Positions 11,618 to 24,875 are shown, numbered from the stretch's first letter. The stretch: DNA of 64,000 bases from Centrapalus pauciflorus (GCA_020465985.1 JAANYP010003852.1:124001-188000); one strand, 5' to 3'. Made by a program: numbers and translations. The notes: generated by a model from the sequence alone, not told the origin.

Positions 11618-12304
11618 TGGTATCGAGCCTAACCCTAATCCTTATTAGTGGGTTAATTTTTCCGGCTTCTTGACCTCCGGCCGCCTCCTGCCGCCTCAGG
11701 CTCCAGCCACTTCTGGCCGCCTCCTGCCGCCTCAGGCTCCAGCCACTTCCGGCTCCAGCCGCCTCCTGCTGCCTCCGGCTCCAGCTGCTGAAAAACCTAC
11801 CCCTCTCAGCCGCTCCAGCCGCTGAAACCCTACCCCTCCGCTTCCGCCATCCGCCGCCGATCTGCAGCACCACTACGCCGCCTGTCAGCCTGCCTGCGAC
11901 CGCCGCTAATCTGTCGCTGCTCCCCCTGCGACTGCTGCTGCTCCCCCTGTGCCGCTGATCTGCCTACGCCTTGCGACTGCTGCTGTCGCCTCCGCCCAGC
12001 ACCGGCCGCTGCTCCCCTTTTGCCGCTGTTGCTGCCGTCGTCTGCCACCGCTCCACCTCTGGTCTGCCTGCTCATCAGCCGCCTCACAGCAAACCCTAGG
12101 GCAGCCGCCGCATCACAAACCCTAGGGCTGCCGTCCTTGCTTCTCTTGGTCCTCGGTTACCGCATCACCTACACTAGGGCAACCACCGCCCCTCCGCTGC
12201 TGCTGTCCGCCTTCTCCTATCGGCATTACCCTCGGTGAGCACGTTCCATTTTTCTTTTTCTTTACAATTATATTTATTTTTCGTGAGTACTATTATTATT
12301 AGTC

Positions 12305-13177
12305 ATGAATGGCAATATTCCATCACCAACCAACCCAACCGCTTCCCAACTTGTTTTTGCTATCGGTAATGTCTATCCACAGTTCAGTTTCAAATTAACC
12401 ACTGATGGGTCTCGCTATAAACTATGGCGACGTATTTTTACTGATGTGTGTAAAGGGGCAAAGGTCATGGGTCATATTACTGGGAAATCCCAACCAACAA
12501 GTGTTGATGATGAGGATTGGGAGGCCATTGATTCTCGCATTAAATCATGGTTCTACTCTACATGTGAACCAAATCTACTTAATCTCATCACAAAAGATAA
12601 CTGCACTGCACACGACCTTTGGGAAGCCTTGGATGCTCATTTCTTAAACAATAAATTATCCAGTAGCCTACAACTTCAAACCCTATTTCGAAACACCAAA
12701 AAGGGAGAACTTTCTATTACTGATTACTGTCACACGTTAAAAGACATTGCTGACTCCCTTGCTGATGTTGACACTAAAATCACTGATCAGGATCTTGTTT
12801 TGCAAATTCTACAGAATTTACCATCATCCTATCAAAGTTTAATTGATGTCATCACACACACCAAACCCTTTCCCTCCTTTCTTGAAGCCAAAAACATGTT
12901 ACTCCTGCATGAGTCCCGTGAAGACCAACCTGAATCTACTCTTGAAGCTTCACCTTCCCTTACCACTGCCCTTTATTCCTCGTCTAGCACTAATAATAAT
13001 GGCAAAGGGAAAAATAAAAATAATCGGGGAAACAGAAACACGGGACGGGTTACATCTAAGGGTAACACGGGAGGGGGGTCAGTTAACAGCACTACTTCTG
13101 TTACAGGTTATTCTCGTGATGCAGGACAATCAAGTGCACCACCGGCTTTCAACAATCAACTCCTTCAGCTTCTTTAG
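12305..13177 (+). pseudogene. Copia gag region, truncated by an in-frame TAG
   Basis: The 290-residue frame starts MNGNIPSPTNP. It carries a UBN2-type retrotransposon gag domain (about residues 25-200, with KLWRRIFTDVCKGAKVMGHI and the DLWEALDAHF-like helix region). A low-complexity basic tail rich in N, G and K follows. No CCHC zinc knuckle is visible. The frame ends at TAG (13175-13177), while the same frame carries on open after it into the protease region, so the stop is probably a mutation within a longer gag-pol frame. Confidence 0.8.
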
Positions 13178-13691
13178 AATGCATTACATCAGCAATCTCA
13201 GGCTTCTCAGTTTGGAGGTAACTATCGTCCGCCGGTGTCTTCCACACCAACTCATCCCGGGACTCACACTCCATCAGCACTCTATGCTGCGCCTCCTCCA
13301 GTTTCTGCTGCCAATACAGCTCCGCCTCAGTTCACCGATCTCGCAGCTCTCTTCAGTTCAATGTCTGCCCAGCCGCCACAACAGCATCAGGACAATAACT
13401 ATTATATGGACACTGGTGCAAGCTCCCACATGTCATTCAACCAAGGTAATCTACTTTCTCTTAAACCTTGTGGTAAGTCAAAAGTAATCATGGTTGGTAA
13501 TGGTGCTTTACTTCCGGTTTCTTACATTGGTGATACATTTCTTCCATTATCACAAAATAAATTGGCACTGAAAAATGTACTTGTTTCTGATCAAATGGTT
13601 AAGAATCTCATTTCTGTGCGTAAGTTCACTCTTGATAACTGAGTTTCTATTGAATTTGATCCTTTTGGTTTCTCCATAAAGGATCTTTGAT
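13178..13691 (+). pseudogene. Copia aspartic protease region, broken
   Basis: In the same frame as gag, this part carries YYMDTGASSHMS, the retroviral-type aspartic protease active site (DTGA). The frame is stopped by TGA at 13640-13642 and again near 13688-13690, then continues in a different frame from about 13692. At least two stops and one frameshift therefore separate protease from integrase. Confidence 0.75.
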
Positions 13692-15305
13692 ACAGGGCGC
13701 CTTCTTCATCGCTCTGACAGTACTGGTGATCTCTACCCTGTCCTCGAGCCTTCTCCGCATTCTGTGTCCTCTGCCACTGCTATGGTCTCCTTCTCTCCTG
13801 ATGTCTGGCATCGTCGTCTTGGTCATCCGGGCAGCTCTACATTTAATTTTTTACGTTCTCGTAAATTTATTTCCTGTTCCAATGCAATGTTACCTACGTG
13901 TCATGCTTGTCAATTGGGTAAACATTGTCGTTTGTCTTTTTCAAAGTCGACAACTAAGACTTCACGTATTTTTGAACTGGTTCATTCCGATTTGTGGACA
14001 TCTCCTATTTCCAGTTTGAGTGGCTTTAAATATTATATTCTTTTTTTGGATGATTATTCTCATTTTTTATGGGTATTTCCATTGCGTGTGAAATATGATG
14101 TTTTTCAAGTATTTACTACCTTTCGTGCTTATGTTGTAAATCAGTTTAAAACAGATATACAATCTTTTCAGTGTGATAATGGACGTGAATTCAATAATAG
14201 TAAATTACTTGAGCTTTTTCAAAAACATGGCATTAATGTTCGCTTTTCTTGTCCATACACGTCACAACAAAATGGCAAAGCTGAACGAGCCATTCGCACA
14301 ATCAACAATGTGCTTCGTACTCTTCCGTTTCAAGCCTCCCTTCCACCAAAATTCTGGGTCGAAGCTCTCAACATGTCTGTTCATCTCCTGAACATTCTTC
14401 CCACTACTACTCTGGACTCCAAAACTCCCTGTGAGATCTTATACGGCACGTTCCCGGTCTTTACACACTTGCGTGTATTTGGCTGCCTCTGCTATCCAAA
14501 TCTCTCTTCTACAGCCCCAAACAAGCTTTCCCCTCGCTCTACTGCTTGTGTATACCTCGGGCCTTCCCCTTGTCATCGGGGTTATCGATGCTATGACCTA
14601 GTCACCCACCGTATTCTTATCTCACGTCATGTGATCTTTGATGAAGATCATTTTCCATATCCTTCGTTTAATTCCCCACCCTCTCCCTCTGAGTATGATG
14701 CTTTCATTGACGACATCACCACATCCACTGTGATGACTAATGAACCTATTGCATCCACCACTCCCTCAGATAATTCTTCTACTGAACCCAACTCGAGTGA
14801 CTCGCTCATTCCTTCTAGTGATGCTCCTACAGCCGATGACCCACCTCATTCGTCTGTCGAACCTCACTCTTCGCACAGGTCTTCGGACTCAATTCAGCCT
14901 GAAGCTGTCACTTCTTCACCACCTCAGGCTTCTACCTCCACCCATCCCATGACGACCCGATCGCGTACTGGCAGCCTCAAACCTCGCCAAATTTTGAATC
15001 TCTCAGCTGTTGAATCTCTTTCCCCAATTCCCAAGTCCTCTGCTCAGGCAATTCGTGATCCCAATTGGAAGGCAGCCATGGACGCTGAAATGTCTGCCCT
15101 TCTCTCCAATCATACGTGGGATCTTGTTCCCCCTCCTCCAAAAGTCAACATTGTTGGCTGTCGTTGGTTATATCGCCATAAGTTCGATTGTCAGGGTCGC
15201 CTTGAGCGTTACAAGGGCCGTCTGGTGGCTCAAGGTTTTTCTCAAATGCCTGGTTTTGACTATGACGAAACTTTCAGCCCTGTTGTCAAACCCGTTACTG
15301 TCAAA
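13692..15305 (+). pseudogene. Copia integrase and first part of reverse transcriptase
   Basis: A GAG-pre-integrase HHCC finger is visible (HRRLGHPG ... CHACQLGKHCRLSF). The integrase core follows with the first catalytic Asp in SDLWTSP, the second in QCDNGREF and the Glu in QQNGKAERAIRTINN. After a Ser/Pro-rich linker comes the start of the Copia reverse transcriptase (WKAAMDAEMSALLSNHTWDLV ... DETFSPVVKPVTV). The frame is lost near 15300-15312, inside the RT domain, and continues one frame over. Confidence 0.85.
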
Positions 15306-16587
15306 AATGGTCCTAAGCATTGCCCTCTCCCTAAACTGGCCGATTCATCAGCTTGATGTCAAAAATGCTTTTCTCAATGGCGAATTATCAGAGGAAGTCT
15401 ATATGAAACAACCCCCCGGCTATGTTCATTCTTCCTTCCCACGTCATGTTTGTCGCCTTCGAAAAGCCCTCTACGGTCTCAAACAGGCTCCTCGTGCTTG
15501 GTTTCATCGCTTTGCTGTCTTCATTACTTCTCTCGGTTTCCATTCAAGTAAATCTGACAGCTCCCTCTTCGTTTACCACCACAGTCGAGATACAATCTAT
15601 CTTCTTCTCTATGTCGATGATATCATTCTGACGGCCTCCTCCCAATCTCTGGTCAACCATGTCATCTCTCGTCTTTCATCTGAGTTCAAGATGACTGACC
15701 TTGGTGCGCTCTCTTTCTTTCTAGGAGTCTCCGCCATACGCTCTTCTTCGGACCTTTTTCTGTCTCAATCAGTTTTTGCCCAAAAAATCATCTCTCGTGC
15801 TGGCATGGATACTTGTCATCCTTGCTCATCACCAGCTGAGACTAAGTCCAAACTTCCCTCCTCTGGCAAACCAGTCGATGATCCGACTCTTTATCGTAGT
15901 CTTGCAGGTGCTTTACAGTACCTCACGATAACTCGTCCGGAAATCGCATATGTTGTACAGCAAGTATGTCTGTATATGCATGATCCTCGCCAACCACATA
16001 TGAATGCTCTCAAACGCATTCTTCGGTATGTGAAGGGTACTATCACTCATGGGCTCTTTCTCCGTCCATCCTCCGTAAATCGTTTGGTCTGTTACACTGA
16101 TGCCGATTGGGCCGGCTGTCCTGAAACACGCCGGTCCACTTCTGGGTTCTGCATTTTTCTAGGTGACAATCTTGTTTCTTGGTCTTATAAACGCCAACAT
16201 GTTGTGTCCCGCTCTAGTGCGGAAGCTGAATATCGTGGTATTGCTAACGTTGTTGCCGAATCTGCCTGGCTTCGTAATCTTTTGATTGAGTTACATCTAC
16301 CTCTTTCACGTGCCACGGTTGTTTTTTGTGATAAATTAAGTGCCATGTATCTAGCTAATAACCCAGTACAGCATCAACGAACCAAACATGTGGAAATTGA
16401 CTTACACTTTGTAAGAGAACGTGTTGCTTTGGGGCAAGTGCGTGTGTCGCATGTGCCCTCATCTCATCAGTTAGCAGATATATTTACTAAAGGTCTTCCT
16501 ACACAGCTGTTTTTACAATTTAAGTCCAGTCTCAGCATCAGTCCTCCTCCAGCTGCGACTGAGGGGGGTGTGTTAAATAATGTATAG
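15306..16587 (+). pseudogene. Copia reverse transcriptase (C-terminal part) and RNase H
   Basis: Continues the RT after the frameshift, with QLDVKNAFLNGEL, the GLKQAPRAW motif and the catalytic LLYVDDIILTA (near 15604-15630). RNase H has YTDADWAGCPETRRSTSG, SSAEAEYRGI and TKHVEIDLHFVRE. The usual CDN motif reads CDKLSA here, a change at a conserved Asn. The frame closes with a stop inside the 3' LTR, at 16585-16587. Confidence 0.85.
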
Positions 16588-16673
16588 TGTAGGGTCTCCT
16601 CTGTAAATATGTATTCTATATATTCTATTGAGATGAATGCAATACCCATTCAGGGTTTCCACATATTATAGCA
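16571..16673 (+). repeat. 3' LTR of the first Copia element (103 bp)
   Basis: Identical to the 5' LTR and followed by the target duplication CATAT (16674-16678). Confidence 0.95.
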
Positions 16674-16913
16674 CATATATTGATCATGCTTTTTGTACCA
16701 GGATGTTTTTTTCATATCCGTAAAAAAAGATAGGTTCAAAAGTCCACGAAGGAAAAAAGGTTTGTTTAAAAAAACAAAGCTTAATACTTCTTGCGGTTGG
16801 TTATTTTCAACTTACGATATAAATATTTTCATTCCATTTATTTAAATGGTCAATTGAAAATGATGGTATAACAATTTTCTGATAAATTGAGAAGTAACGT
16901 ATTGTTATGTAGG

Positions 16914-17694
16914 GGTGAGTTCAATGGAGAATCTGTGTGTATCGAAGAACCTTGGAGAACCACGATGCATCGATAGAAAATCGTAATGCAACGTGGAAGT
17001 CGATGCATCACGCGGGAATTTGATGCTTCACGTGGAAATAATGATGCATCACACGGGAATTGTGATGCATTTGTGGTGGTGCTGTGGGGTGTAATCGAGC
17101 CGAGTCGAGTCGAGTATCACCAAGCTCGAGCTCGAACTCGACAATAAAACTCGAGCTCGATAGAGCCTTAGTTTTGAAACTCGAGCTCGACTCGATAAAC
17201 TACTCGATACTATCGAGCTCGACTCGGCTCGGCTCGATTAAATTCGGGATAAAGAAAATCAAAATATAAATACAAAATATTCAATCTAAATTTATCCCAA
17301 CAACAAGTAATAAGGGTGAAAATATAAGAATGTACATTTAGGTTTAAGATTATATAGTTTGATTTATATAAAAGTGATAAAAATATAATATTACAAAGTT
17401 GAAGGGTAAAAATGTAAACTTGTAAACTTAAGCTCGATTAGGCTCGCGGGCCTATCGAGCAGGCTATTTTAATACTCGAGCTCGACTCGATTACTACTCG
17501 AGTAGCTCGAGCTCAAGCTCGACTCGATTACTACTCGAGTAGCTCGATTAACTGCGAGTCGATTTCGAGTTTTCAACGCGTCGATCCCGAGTAGCTCACG
17601 AGTTGTCTCATTTTGTTTACATCCCTAGACTGGTGCATGAAGGTTCTTTAATGTTCTTCAATGTATTGAGGTTCTCCATTGAACCTCCATCTTG
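16914..17694. mobile_element. E1-family TIR element (copy E2) carrying a nested insertion
   Basis: The left end 'ggggtgagttcaatggagaa' and the right end 'ggttctccattgaacctcc' are inverted repeats matching copy E1, which lies in the opposite orientation. ATGCAT-type words recur at 16965, 16986, 17003, 17023, 17044 and 17065 with about 20-bp spacing. The element is interrupted at about 17085-17630 by a GAGCTCG-rich hAT-like unit. Unlike E1 it has only short TA stretches on its right side. Confidence 0.6.
17085..17630. mobile_element. Nested hAT-like GAGCTCG-rich element
   Basis: Runs from TGGGGTGTAATCGAGCC to GTTTACATCCCTA, near-inverted ends of the TAGGGRTGTAAA type. It splits copy E2, whose halves read 'gtggtggtgc' and 'ctggtgcatgaagg' on either side. 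The target duplication is imperfect. CGAGCTCGAG words fill both ends and can fold back on each other. Confidence 0.6.
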
Positions 17695-18579
17695 TTACAT
17701 ATATCTAGTAGTTAACATAGCCAGCAATTTGAGGAGTGTAAAGATTTGAGACAACTTGATACATCAGAGAATCAAAGGTCTCGTCTTTAAGCTGCATAGT
17801 ACCCCATATCAATCTGCCTTTTGGTTGACATTATAAAGTTTTTTTGTCCATTTCCTTCATCAATATTTTCAAACTTAATCCCACGTTCACATTCACTTGT
17901 TCAAACTCCAACTTCCTTCCTTCACTCGATCCGTTCCACCGTACCCGTGATCAGAACTCACTCGATCACTTTTTCTTTTGTTTCGGATTCGATTGATTGT
18001 AGGTTTTCGACTTAAAGCGAACGAAAACTGACATCAACATCAAGAAGACAGACACCAAGACATAAGATTCTCAAAGTGTCGTCGCTTTGTGAAGCATTGA
18101 TCCATGGCTGTAGGCCCTTTTCATAGTTCAAATGATCAATAATTATTCTAATTTCCTAAAAAGCAATATTAAGCATCAAACAGATTATAGCCTATGACTC
18201 CATTCCGGTATTTTCCAGACAACAATGGCCATTTATAAGAAAAACTTAATAATTTTTTCACTTTAAAAAAGACGCTATTTACTTTAAATAACATCATACA
18301 ATGATCCTTTTTACACAAACAATAATATACTTCAAAAAATTATCAGTTATAGCAACTTACTTTCATTTTATCTTTTGTCATCAATATTGATTAAAATTTG
18401 AGTATGCAATAAAAATAAAATATATTGCTGTCGTCTAGGCGTCTAGCTATAGCAAATTAAAACTTCATTTGTATGTTACCATTTTATGCAATTAGCTATA
18501 AAAAACACAGCTTTATTACAAAATAAGGAGATAATACATGTAATTAATATACATAAATTGATACATATACACGCTGTTT
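17695..18579. other. Spacer downstream of the PKS gene
   Basis: No supported gene. The last part (18480-18579) is probably 3' untranslated sequence of the minus-strand PKS gene. A weak CT-rich stretch at 17820-18060 resembles a leader, but no coding exon follows it. Confidence 0.4.
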
Positions 18580-19500
18580 TTAGTATTTTGATTTATCAGT
18601 ATTTCTATAAACCGGTTCGGCTACTTTCACGGATTTGTAACTCTTGCAACCCAACAAACCGTTAGCTCGTGTTTTCTGCGATTTTTTCGTTGGCTCGGTC
18701 TTTGTTTTTGCACTGTTTTTCCTGCTGGAGGTGGTGTTGTTATAAACCGATTGTTTTTCGTCATAGCCTGAATAAACAGACGAGAAGTCTGCTGCACTTG
18801 CGGTGATAACGCTCCACTCGATGCTTGCTTCGCTTGGAGCATACTGCGTAGAGGGACTCATGCCACAGCTTGACTCAGACGGTTGCCATCCGGTTTTTGA
18901 TATGTTCTCGATCTCAAACAAATCCGAGCTCGCCTCGCTTGCCATGTCATCACAGATTACACTCTCCTTACTCTTTGGAATGGCATCCCAAGTCAAAATT
19001 GACATCTTTCGCACTAGGTTTTTCGCTATATCGCCTTTGCTGATAGTTCCAGACCCGAAAACTTCGAGCGACATCCGTGGCAGCTCTTCTACTAACTTCT
19101 CCTCTTCTTTTTTCGCTGTCAAGATGTGATCCATAGATGGTTTCAGAACTGGAAACGCGAATGGATCTCCTTGCCTGATGCTTTGGTGGACACAAACCGC
19201 TTTTCTAGTCGAACAAGGTCCTGCACACGCATTAAACCACCTCTTACCGAATGCTCCACCGCTCAACTTCGCCGTAGACATACTCCGTTGCAACAACGCT
19301 CCTTGGCTGTTACTCCAACTGCTCGACTCCGAAGCAACACTTGGAGTTCTCGCTGTAAACATACTTGGTTTCATCCTATGAAGATCCAAAACCGCCATAT
19401 CCGATGCAGCATCAAACACGTTAACAACGCCTTCTATAGGTTTAAGGTAACAAGAAAAAGAAGCTACACGAAGATCATTGGAGTTATCTTCGGTTCCCAT
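18580..19500 (-). CDS. PKS: PHYTOCHROME KINASE SUBSTRATE family protein
   Basis: An uninterrupted 306-residue frame, intronless as is usual for this family. The diagnostic blocks are residues 179-200 (ESVICDDMASEASSDLFEIE) and 218-238 (TQYAPSEASIEWSVITASAA), with an N-terminal FSCYLKP block near 15-21 and a Cys-rich patch CAGPCSTRKAVCVHQS (92-107). The tail is basic and Ser/Thr/Lys-rich. PKS proteins are plasma-membrane-associated and bind phytochrome A and phototropin 1; they act in phototropism, leaf flattening and growth-direction responses. The Cys patch could be a palmitoylation site, an inference. Length is shorter than Arabidopsis PKS1 and nearer the small members, so I cannot say which paralogue it is. 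The start is the first Met, just after a short TA repeat in the leader. Confidence 0.9.
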   Translation of the reverse strand: MGTEDNSNDLRVASFSCYLKPIEGVVNVFDAASDMAVLDLHRMKPSMFTARTPSVASESSSWSNSQGALLQRSMSTAKLSGGAFGKRWFNACAGPCSTRKAVCVHQSIRQGDPFAFPVLKPSMDHILTAKKEEEKLVEELPRMSLEVFGSGTISKGDIAKNLVRKMSILTWDAIPKSKESVICDDMASEASSDLFEIENISKTGWQPSESSCGMSPSTQYAPSEASIEWSVITASAADFSSVYSGYDEKQSVYNNTTSSRKNSAKTKTEPTKKSQKTRANGLLGCKSYKSVKVAEPVYRNTDKSKY

Positions 19501-20338
19501 CGATCAAGCTATATATATATATATATCTAGCTTAATTTCGAAAACCAAATACATAAATTTGTTGATATGGTGTGATGATTCTTTTGAATTTAAAGGCAAA
19601 AAGAATAACAGTAAGTAGAGTTATGATGGGGTCAGGTGCATTAGTGCTGGTATGATCGAAGTTTATTAAAGAAGATTATGGATGGATATATATGTTATAA
19701 ATGTGGTAGGGTTTGAAAATAAATATATTCTCATGGGAAGAATGGAATGAAAACTGAGAATAGAGGTAGGGAAGGTGGTGTTGGTGGCCATGGTTGGAGC
19801 AGGTGGATACATCGAAGATTGATTTATAGAAAATGGAATGGACCACGGTTGATCGAATTGAAGTGGTATAAATTTAAGAAGGGTGATGCTAAAAAGACAC
19901 CTTTAGTGATTTAGAAATCCTTAAAAATATGTTTCTTCTTGCCATTTGAAGCTAGGGTGTGCACATTCATAGATGTTCATGTTAAGAAAAGTTAGTTTAA
20001 AAAAAAGTATTAATAGAGGTGTCTATTTGGTATAATGGAGTGTCTTTTTAGACTTCCCAAAGTCGATATATTGAGGTGGGATGTAGATTTCATTAATTAC
20101 GGGCGATCGATCAAACATTCTTGCTTAGTTGTATGTTGGTCGATTGATTGAAACTAGTGAATAAGCGCTACACCACAGACGACTAGTAATATCATATCTG
20201 TGTTTAATAAATATACCTTATTATTTATTAAAGCCTAGTTGAGTAATAAATTTTTGGATAAATTATAATTTCGTCTGTAGTTTATAAAAAATTATGAATA
20301 TATTCGTTAACTTTAATTTCACTCATCATTCTAGTTAA
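19501..20338. other. Upstream region of the PKS gene, no other gene
   Basis: A short TA repeat (19511-19526) lies within 30 bases of the PKS start codon and is probably in its leader. Further upstream I see no coding sequence. A single TATA box cannot be chosen because several AT-rich candidates occur. Confidence 0.4.
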
Positions 20339-20834
20339 CTAGTTTATGACCCACGTATTACGTGGATATTTTTAATTAAATTTATTTATATAAAATGTAT
20401 ATGAGTAAAAATAAAAACATACAAAAATAATAATTGTGTTTATTTTTTTATTATTTACAGATTAAAAAATATAGTATATTTATATTTTTAAAAAATATTG
20501 AATTGTATTTATCTTTTAATTTTTATAAGTTGTAATTATCTTTTTGGTGAACGTAAAGGTGACACGTACGTGACATTTGATGTTTTCTTTTATTATACAT
20601 AATAATAATAATTTGCACAACTAATTCAAATTTTTACATTTGGATCTAATTATGATTATTATGGATAATAATGATAGATATTTATTTTAGGTAAACATTA
20701 ATCTTAAATGTTACAAAATCTAATTTATTACTAATTAATTAATGAAAAAAATAAAGTCAAAATTTAATGCAATTAAGTTAAGATGTTAAATTTGGAAAAA
20801 GAGGTGGAAAAATAAAATTTTCTTGTATTGTAGA
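20339..20834 (-). mobile_element. Non-autonomous Helitron, first of a tandem pair
   Basis: On the minus strand it begins TCTACAATACAAGAAAA (at 20834, preceded by A) and ends with the hairpin CCACGTAATACGTGG followed by CTAG (20342-20339) and T. The inside shares a stretch (near 20630-20700, 'ggataataatgat', 'tttattttaggtaaa') with the neighbouring element at 21300-21390, so both belong to one family. Confidence 0.65.
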
Positions 20835-20862
20835 TAAATTGTTTTGTTTTATTATAATATAT

Positions 20863-21626
20863 AGGTTAATTAACCCATGTATTACATGGGTTGATTTAGA
20901 ACATACATATTTTTTTATATTTTAATAAGTTATTATAAAATTTATATATAATTAAAAAAAATTGAGAAGTTAGTTAAATTAAAAATAAAAAAATACTTAG
21001 TTGTTTGATATTAAATAAAAATATATTATTATATTGAAAAACAGATAATATGTGTTTGAAAAAAATGTTTCTTTTAATTTTTATTAACTTCAAATATGAA
21101 ATATCAATGTAAGAAACAAAAAACTTCAATTATGTGAATGTGTATATATTTTGAAAATGATAAAATATAAAAATGGAAAATCTGAAAATCAACAATCAAA
21201 ATTTATCACATTCACAATTGAAGTTTTATTAATTAAATTTTAAATCTTGTTAGCAAAATAATTAACAAAAAATTTTAACTTTGTTTACTACACTTCTACA
21301 TTTAAATCCAAATTTTTATATTTGAATTTAACTATGATCATTAAGGATAATAATGACACATATTTATTTTAGGTAAATATTGATTTAATATTAATTCATT
21401 AATGAAAAAATTAAAATCAAAATTTAGTGTAATGTAATTAAGTTAAGGTAGTAAATTTGGAAAATGAATTAAAACAATGACATAGGTATAATTATTGATT
21501 TTAATTAAGGGTATAAGAGACATTTCATAAATAATTATGAGTTGTCATTGATCTGGACCATTGATTTCTTTTCATCCAATTATCCAGAAACTCCAAGTGG
21601 TTTTCTTATTATATATATAGTATAGA
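20863..21626 (-). mobile_element. Non-autonomous Helitron, second of a tandem pair
   Basis: The minus-strand 5' end is TCTATACTATATATATAA (at 21626, preceded by A). The 3' side has the hairpin ACCCATGTAATACATGGGT and ends CTAT near 20863 instead of CTAG. It has no coding capacity and lies end to end with the copy at 20339-20834. Confidence 0.65.
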
Positions 21627-22317
21627 TTGTTATTAACATTATGATATGACATTCGACTGGTCAATTCTTTTGAAAATTTATTTTTGTCATTTTACTCTGT
21701 TTCGTTTTTGGCAACTTGACAAATTAATTTTATTTTGTTTTAATTTTAATTATTTAATACGTTGTGTTATAATTATTAATTGTTAATTATTTAATATTTT
21801 GTCTTTTAGAAAAATTATTAATTATTTATGTATGTACACACTTAAGTTATCGCGAGAATCTAAATATATATTAGAAGTGTGAGAAACACTTTGATCACTA
21901 ATTTTGTATATTTATTCATTAATTTGTAGTCACTTATTTTTTACTTTTGTGATTCACTATTTATAAATTAAAAAACTAATGAATAAATGTAAAAAAAATA
22001 AAAATTTGTTGATTTATTTAATTTGGAATTTATGAATCATTAATTATATATTCAAAAAATGGTGAATCAATATGTAACAAAATGAGTCACGGTGTTTATC
22101 ATACTTTTCAATATATATTTAGCGTTACAAATAAACCGAATTTAATATGTAGTAATGTTTTATTATTGAAATTACCTGTATGAAAATTTTGAATAATATA
22201 ATGTTGCTTTGCATATATTATTTCAAAAATTTTATCTTGACTTTGATTTACTTAGAGGTTAAATGAAATGGCTAATGATCAAAATAATGATATAATTTTA
22301 TTCATTTATCATCTTAA

Positions 22318-22710
22318 TCAGGGCTCTGTACGATAATTACATAGCAGACTTTTAAAATGTAAAAAATTTTAAATTTATATAAAAATTATCAGTTATTAGT
22401 AGTCTAGCAATTGCTATATACATAAAAAAGATATTTAAAACAATGATATTAAGACATGTTCATATAACTTGAACAAAATAATTAATTTCAAAACTATATT
22501 TATCTGAAAGGGCATTGTTAGACGCTTATTTTTACTAATCATACATCCTCACACTCACATATTTTTTTGTTAATGACGTGAGACACGATAATTAAACTTA
22601 AACAGACTTTAGTTTGTCACCATTTTTTCCGATCATCGGTCAATGATGAGGCCTTATCAAACTTGGCCCTGAGCAGTCGCACTTCCTGCACACCCTCGTG
22701 GTCGCCCTGA
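22318..22710. repeat. Dispersed repeat R1, copy 1
   Basis: Shares a run of similar sequence with 24560-24875: 'ctctgtacgataattacat' against 'cctgtacgctaattacata' at the left, and 'ccctgagcagtcgcacttcc' against 'ccctgagcggtcgcacttat' at the right. The right-end style is that of decayed hAT-like elements. No coding. Confidence 0.55.
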
Positions 22711-22799
22711 TCTTAATCACAAAAATCACAAAAACCACCTTATCTCAATTCTCATGCATGCAATTAATCCATTTCTGATTTTAAATAATTCACCCAATA

Positions 22800-22885
22800 T
22801 AATCTCTATGCATTCGATTTAGTGGTTCTAGTTGGTTCTTCAAGATTATCTTGATGCATTATGGTTCTCAATAATATATTATATA
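22800..22885. repeat. Fragment of the E1-type TIR family
   Basis: 'tggttcttcaag' and 'gatgcattatggttctca' match the terminal zone of copies E1/E2. It is followed by a short AT run. Truncated on its left. Confidence 0.45.
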
Positions 22886-22939
22886 TATGACAATAAAAAC
22901 GAATTTAATGATATATTGAGATATATATATATCTATCTA

Positions 22940-24559
<1,620 letters not shown>

Positions 24560-24875
24560 GAATTTTGGTGGCCCTGTACGCTAATTACATAGTAGACTCT
24601 TAAAATGTAAAAATTATATAAAAATTATTAGTTAATAGTAGTCTAACCATTGCTATATACATAAAAAAAACATTTAAAACAATGATACTAAGACATGTTC
24701 ATATTACTTGAACAAAATAATTAATTTCAAAACATTTAAAACAATGATATTGAGACACAGTGATTAAATTTAAGCAGACTTTAGCTTTTCATCATTTTTT
24801 CCGATCACCGGTCATTTTTCCGATGAGGCCCTATCAAACTTGGGGCCCTGAGCGGTCGCACTTATTGCACACCCT
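24560..24875. repeat. Dispersed repeat R1, copy 2
   Basis: Related to 22318-22710 in the same orientation. The sequence near 24835-24875 ends in a GGGGCCCTGAGCGGTCGCAC block. Confidence 0.55.

Larger units (their letters stand above)
11515..16673 (+). mobile_element. Ty1/Copia LTR retrotransposon, 5159 bp, TSD CATAT
   Basis: Two direct repeats of 103 bp with TG...CA ends (11515-11617 and 16571-16673) are identical base for base. CATAT is duplicated directly outside both. The primer-binding site TGGTATCGAGC starts at 11618, complementary to initiator tRNA-Met but one base shorter than the usual TGGTATCAGAGC. A purine tract GAGGGGGG precedes the 3' LTR. Domain order gag-protease-integrase-RT-RNase H defines Copia. 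The reading frame carries stops and frameshifts, described under its parts, so this copy cannot make a full polyprotein. The leader (11640-12240) is very rich in GCCGCC-type repeats. Confidence 0.95.

Noticed and set aside
11830..12087. Minus-strand open frame rich in Arg, Gly and Gln
   Set aside because: Antisense shadow of the GCC-rich Copia leader.
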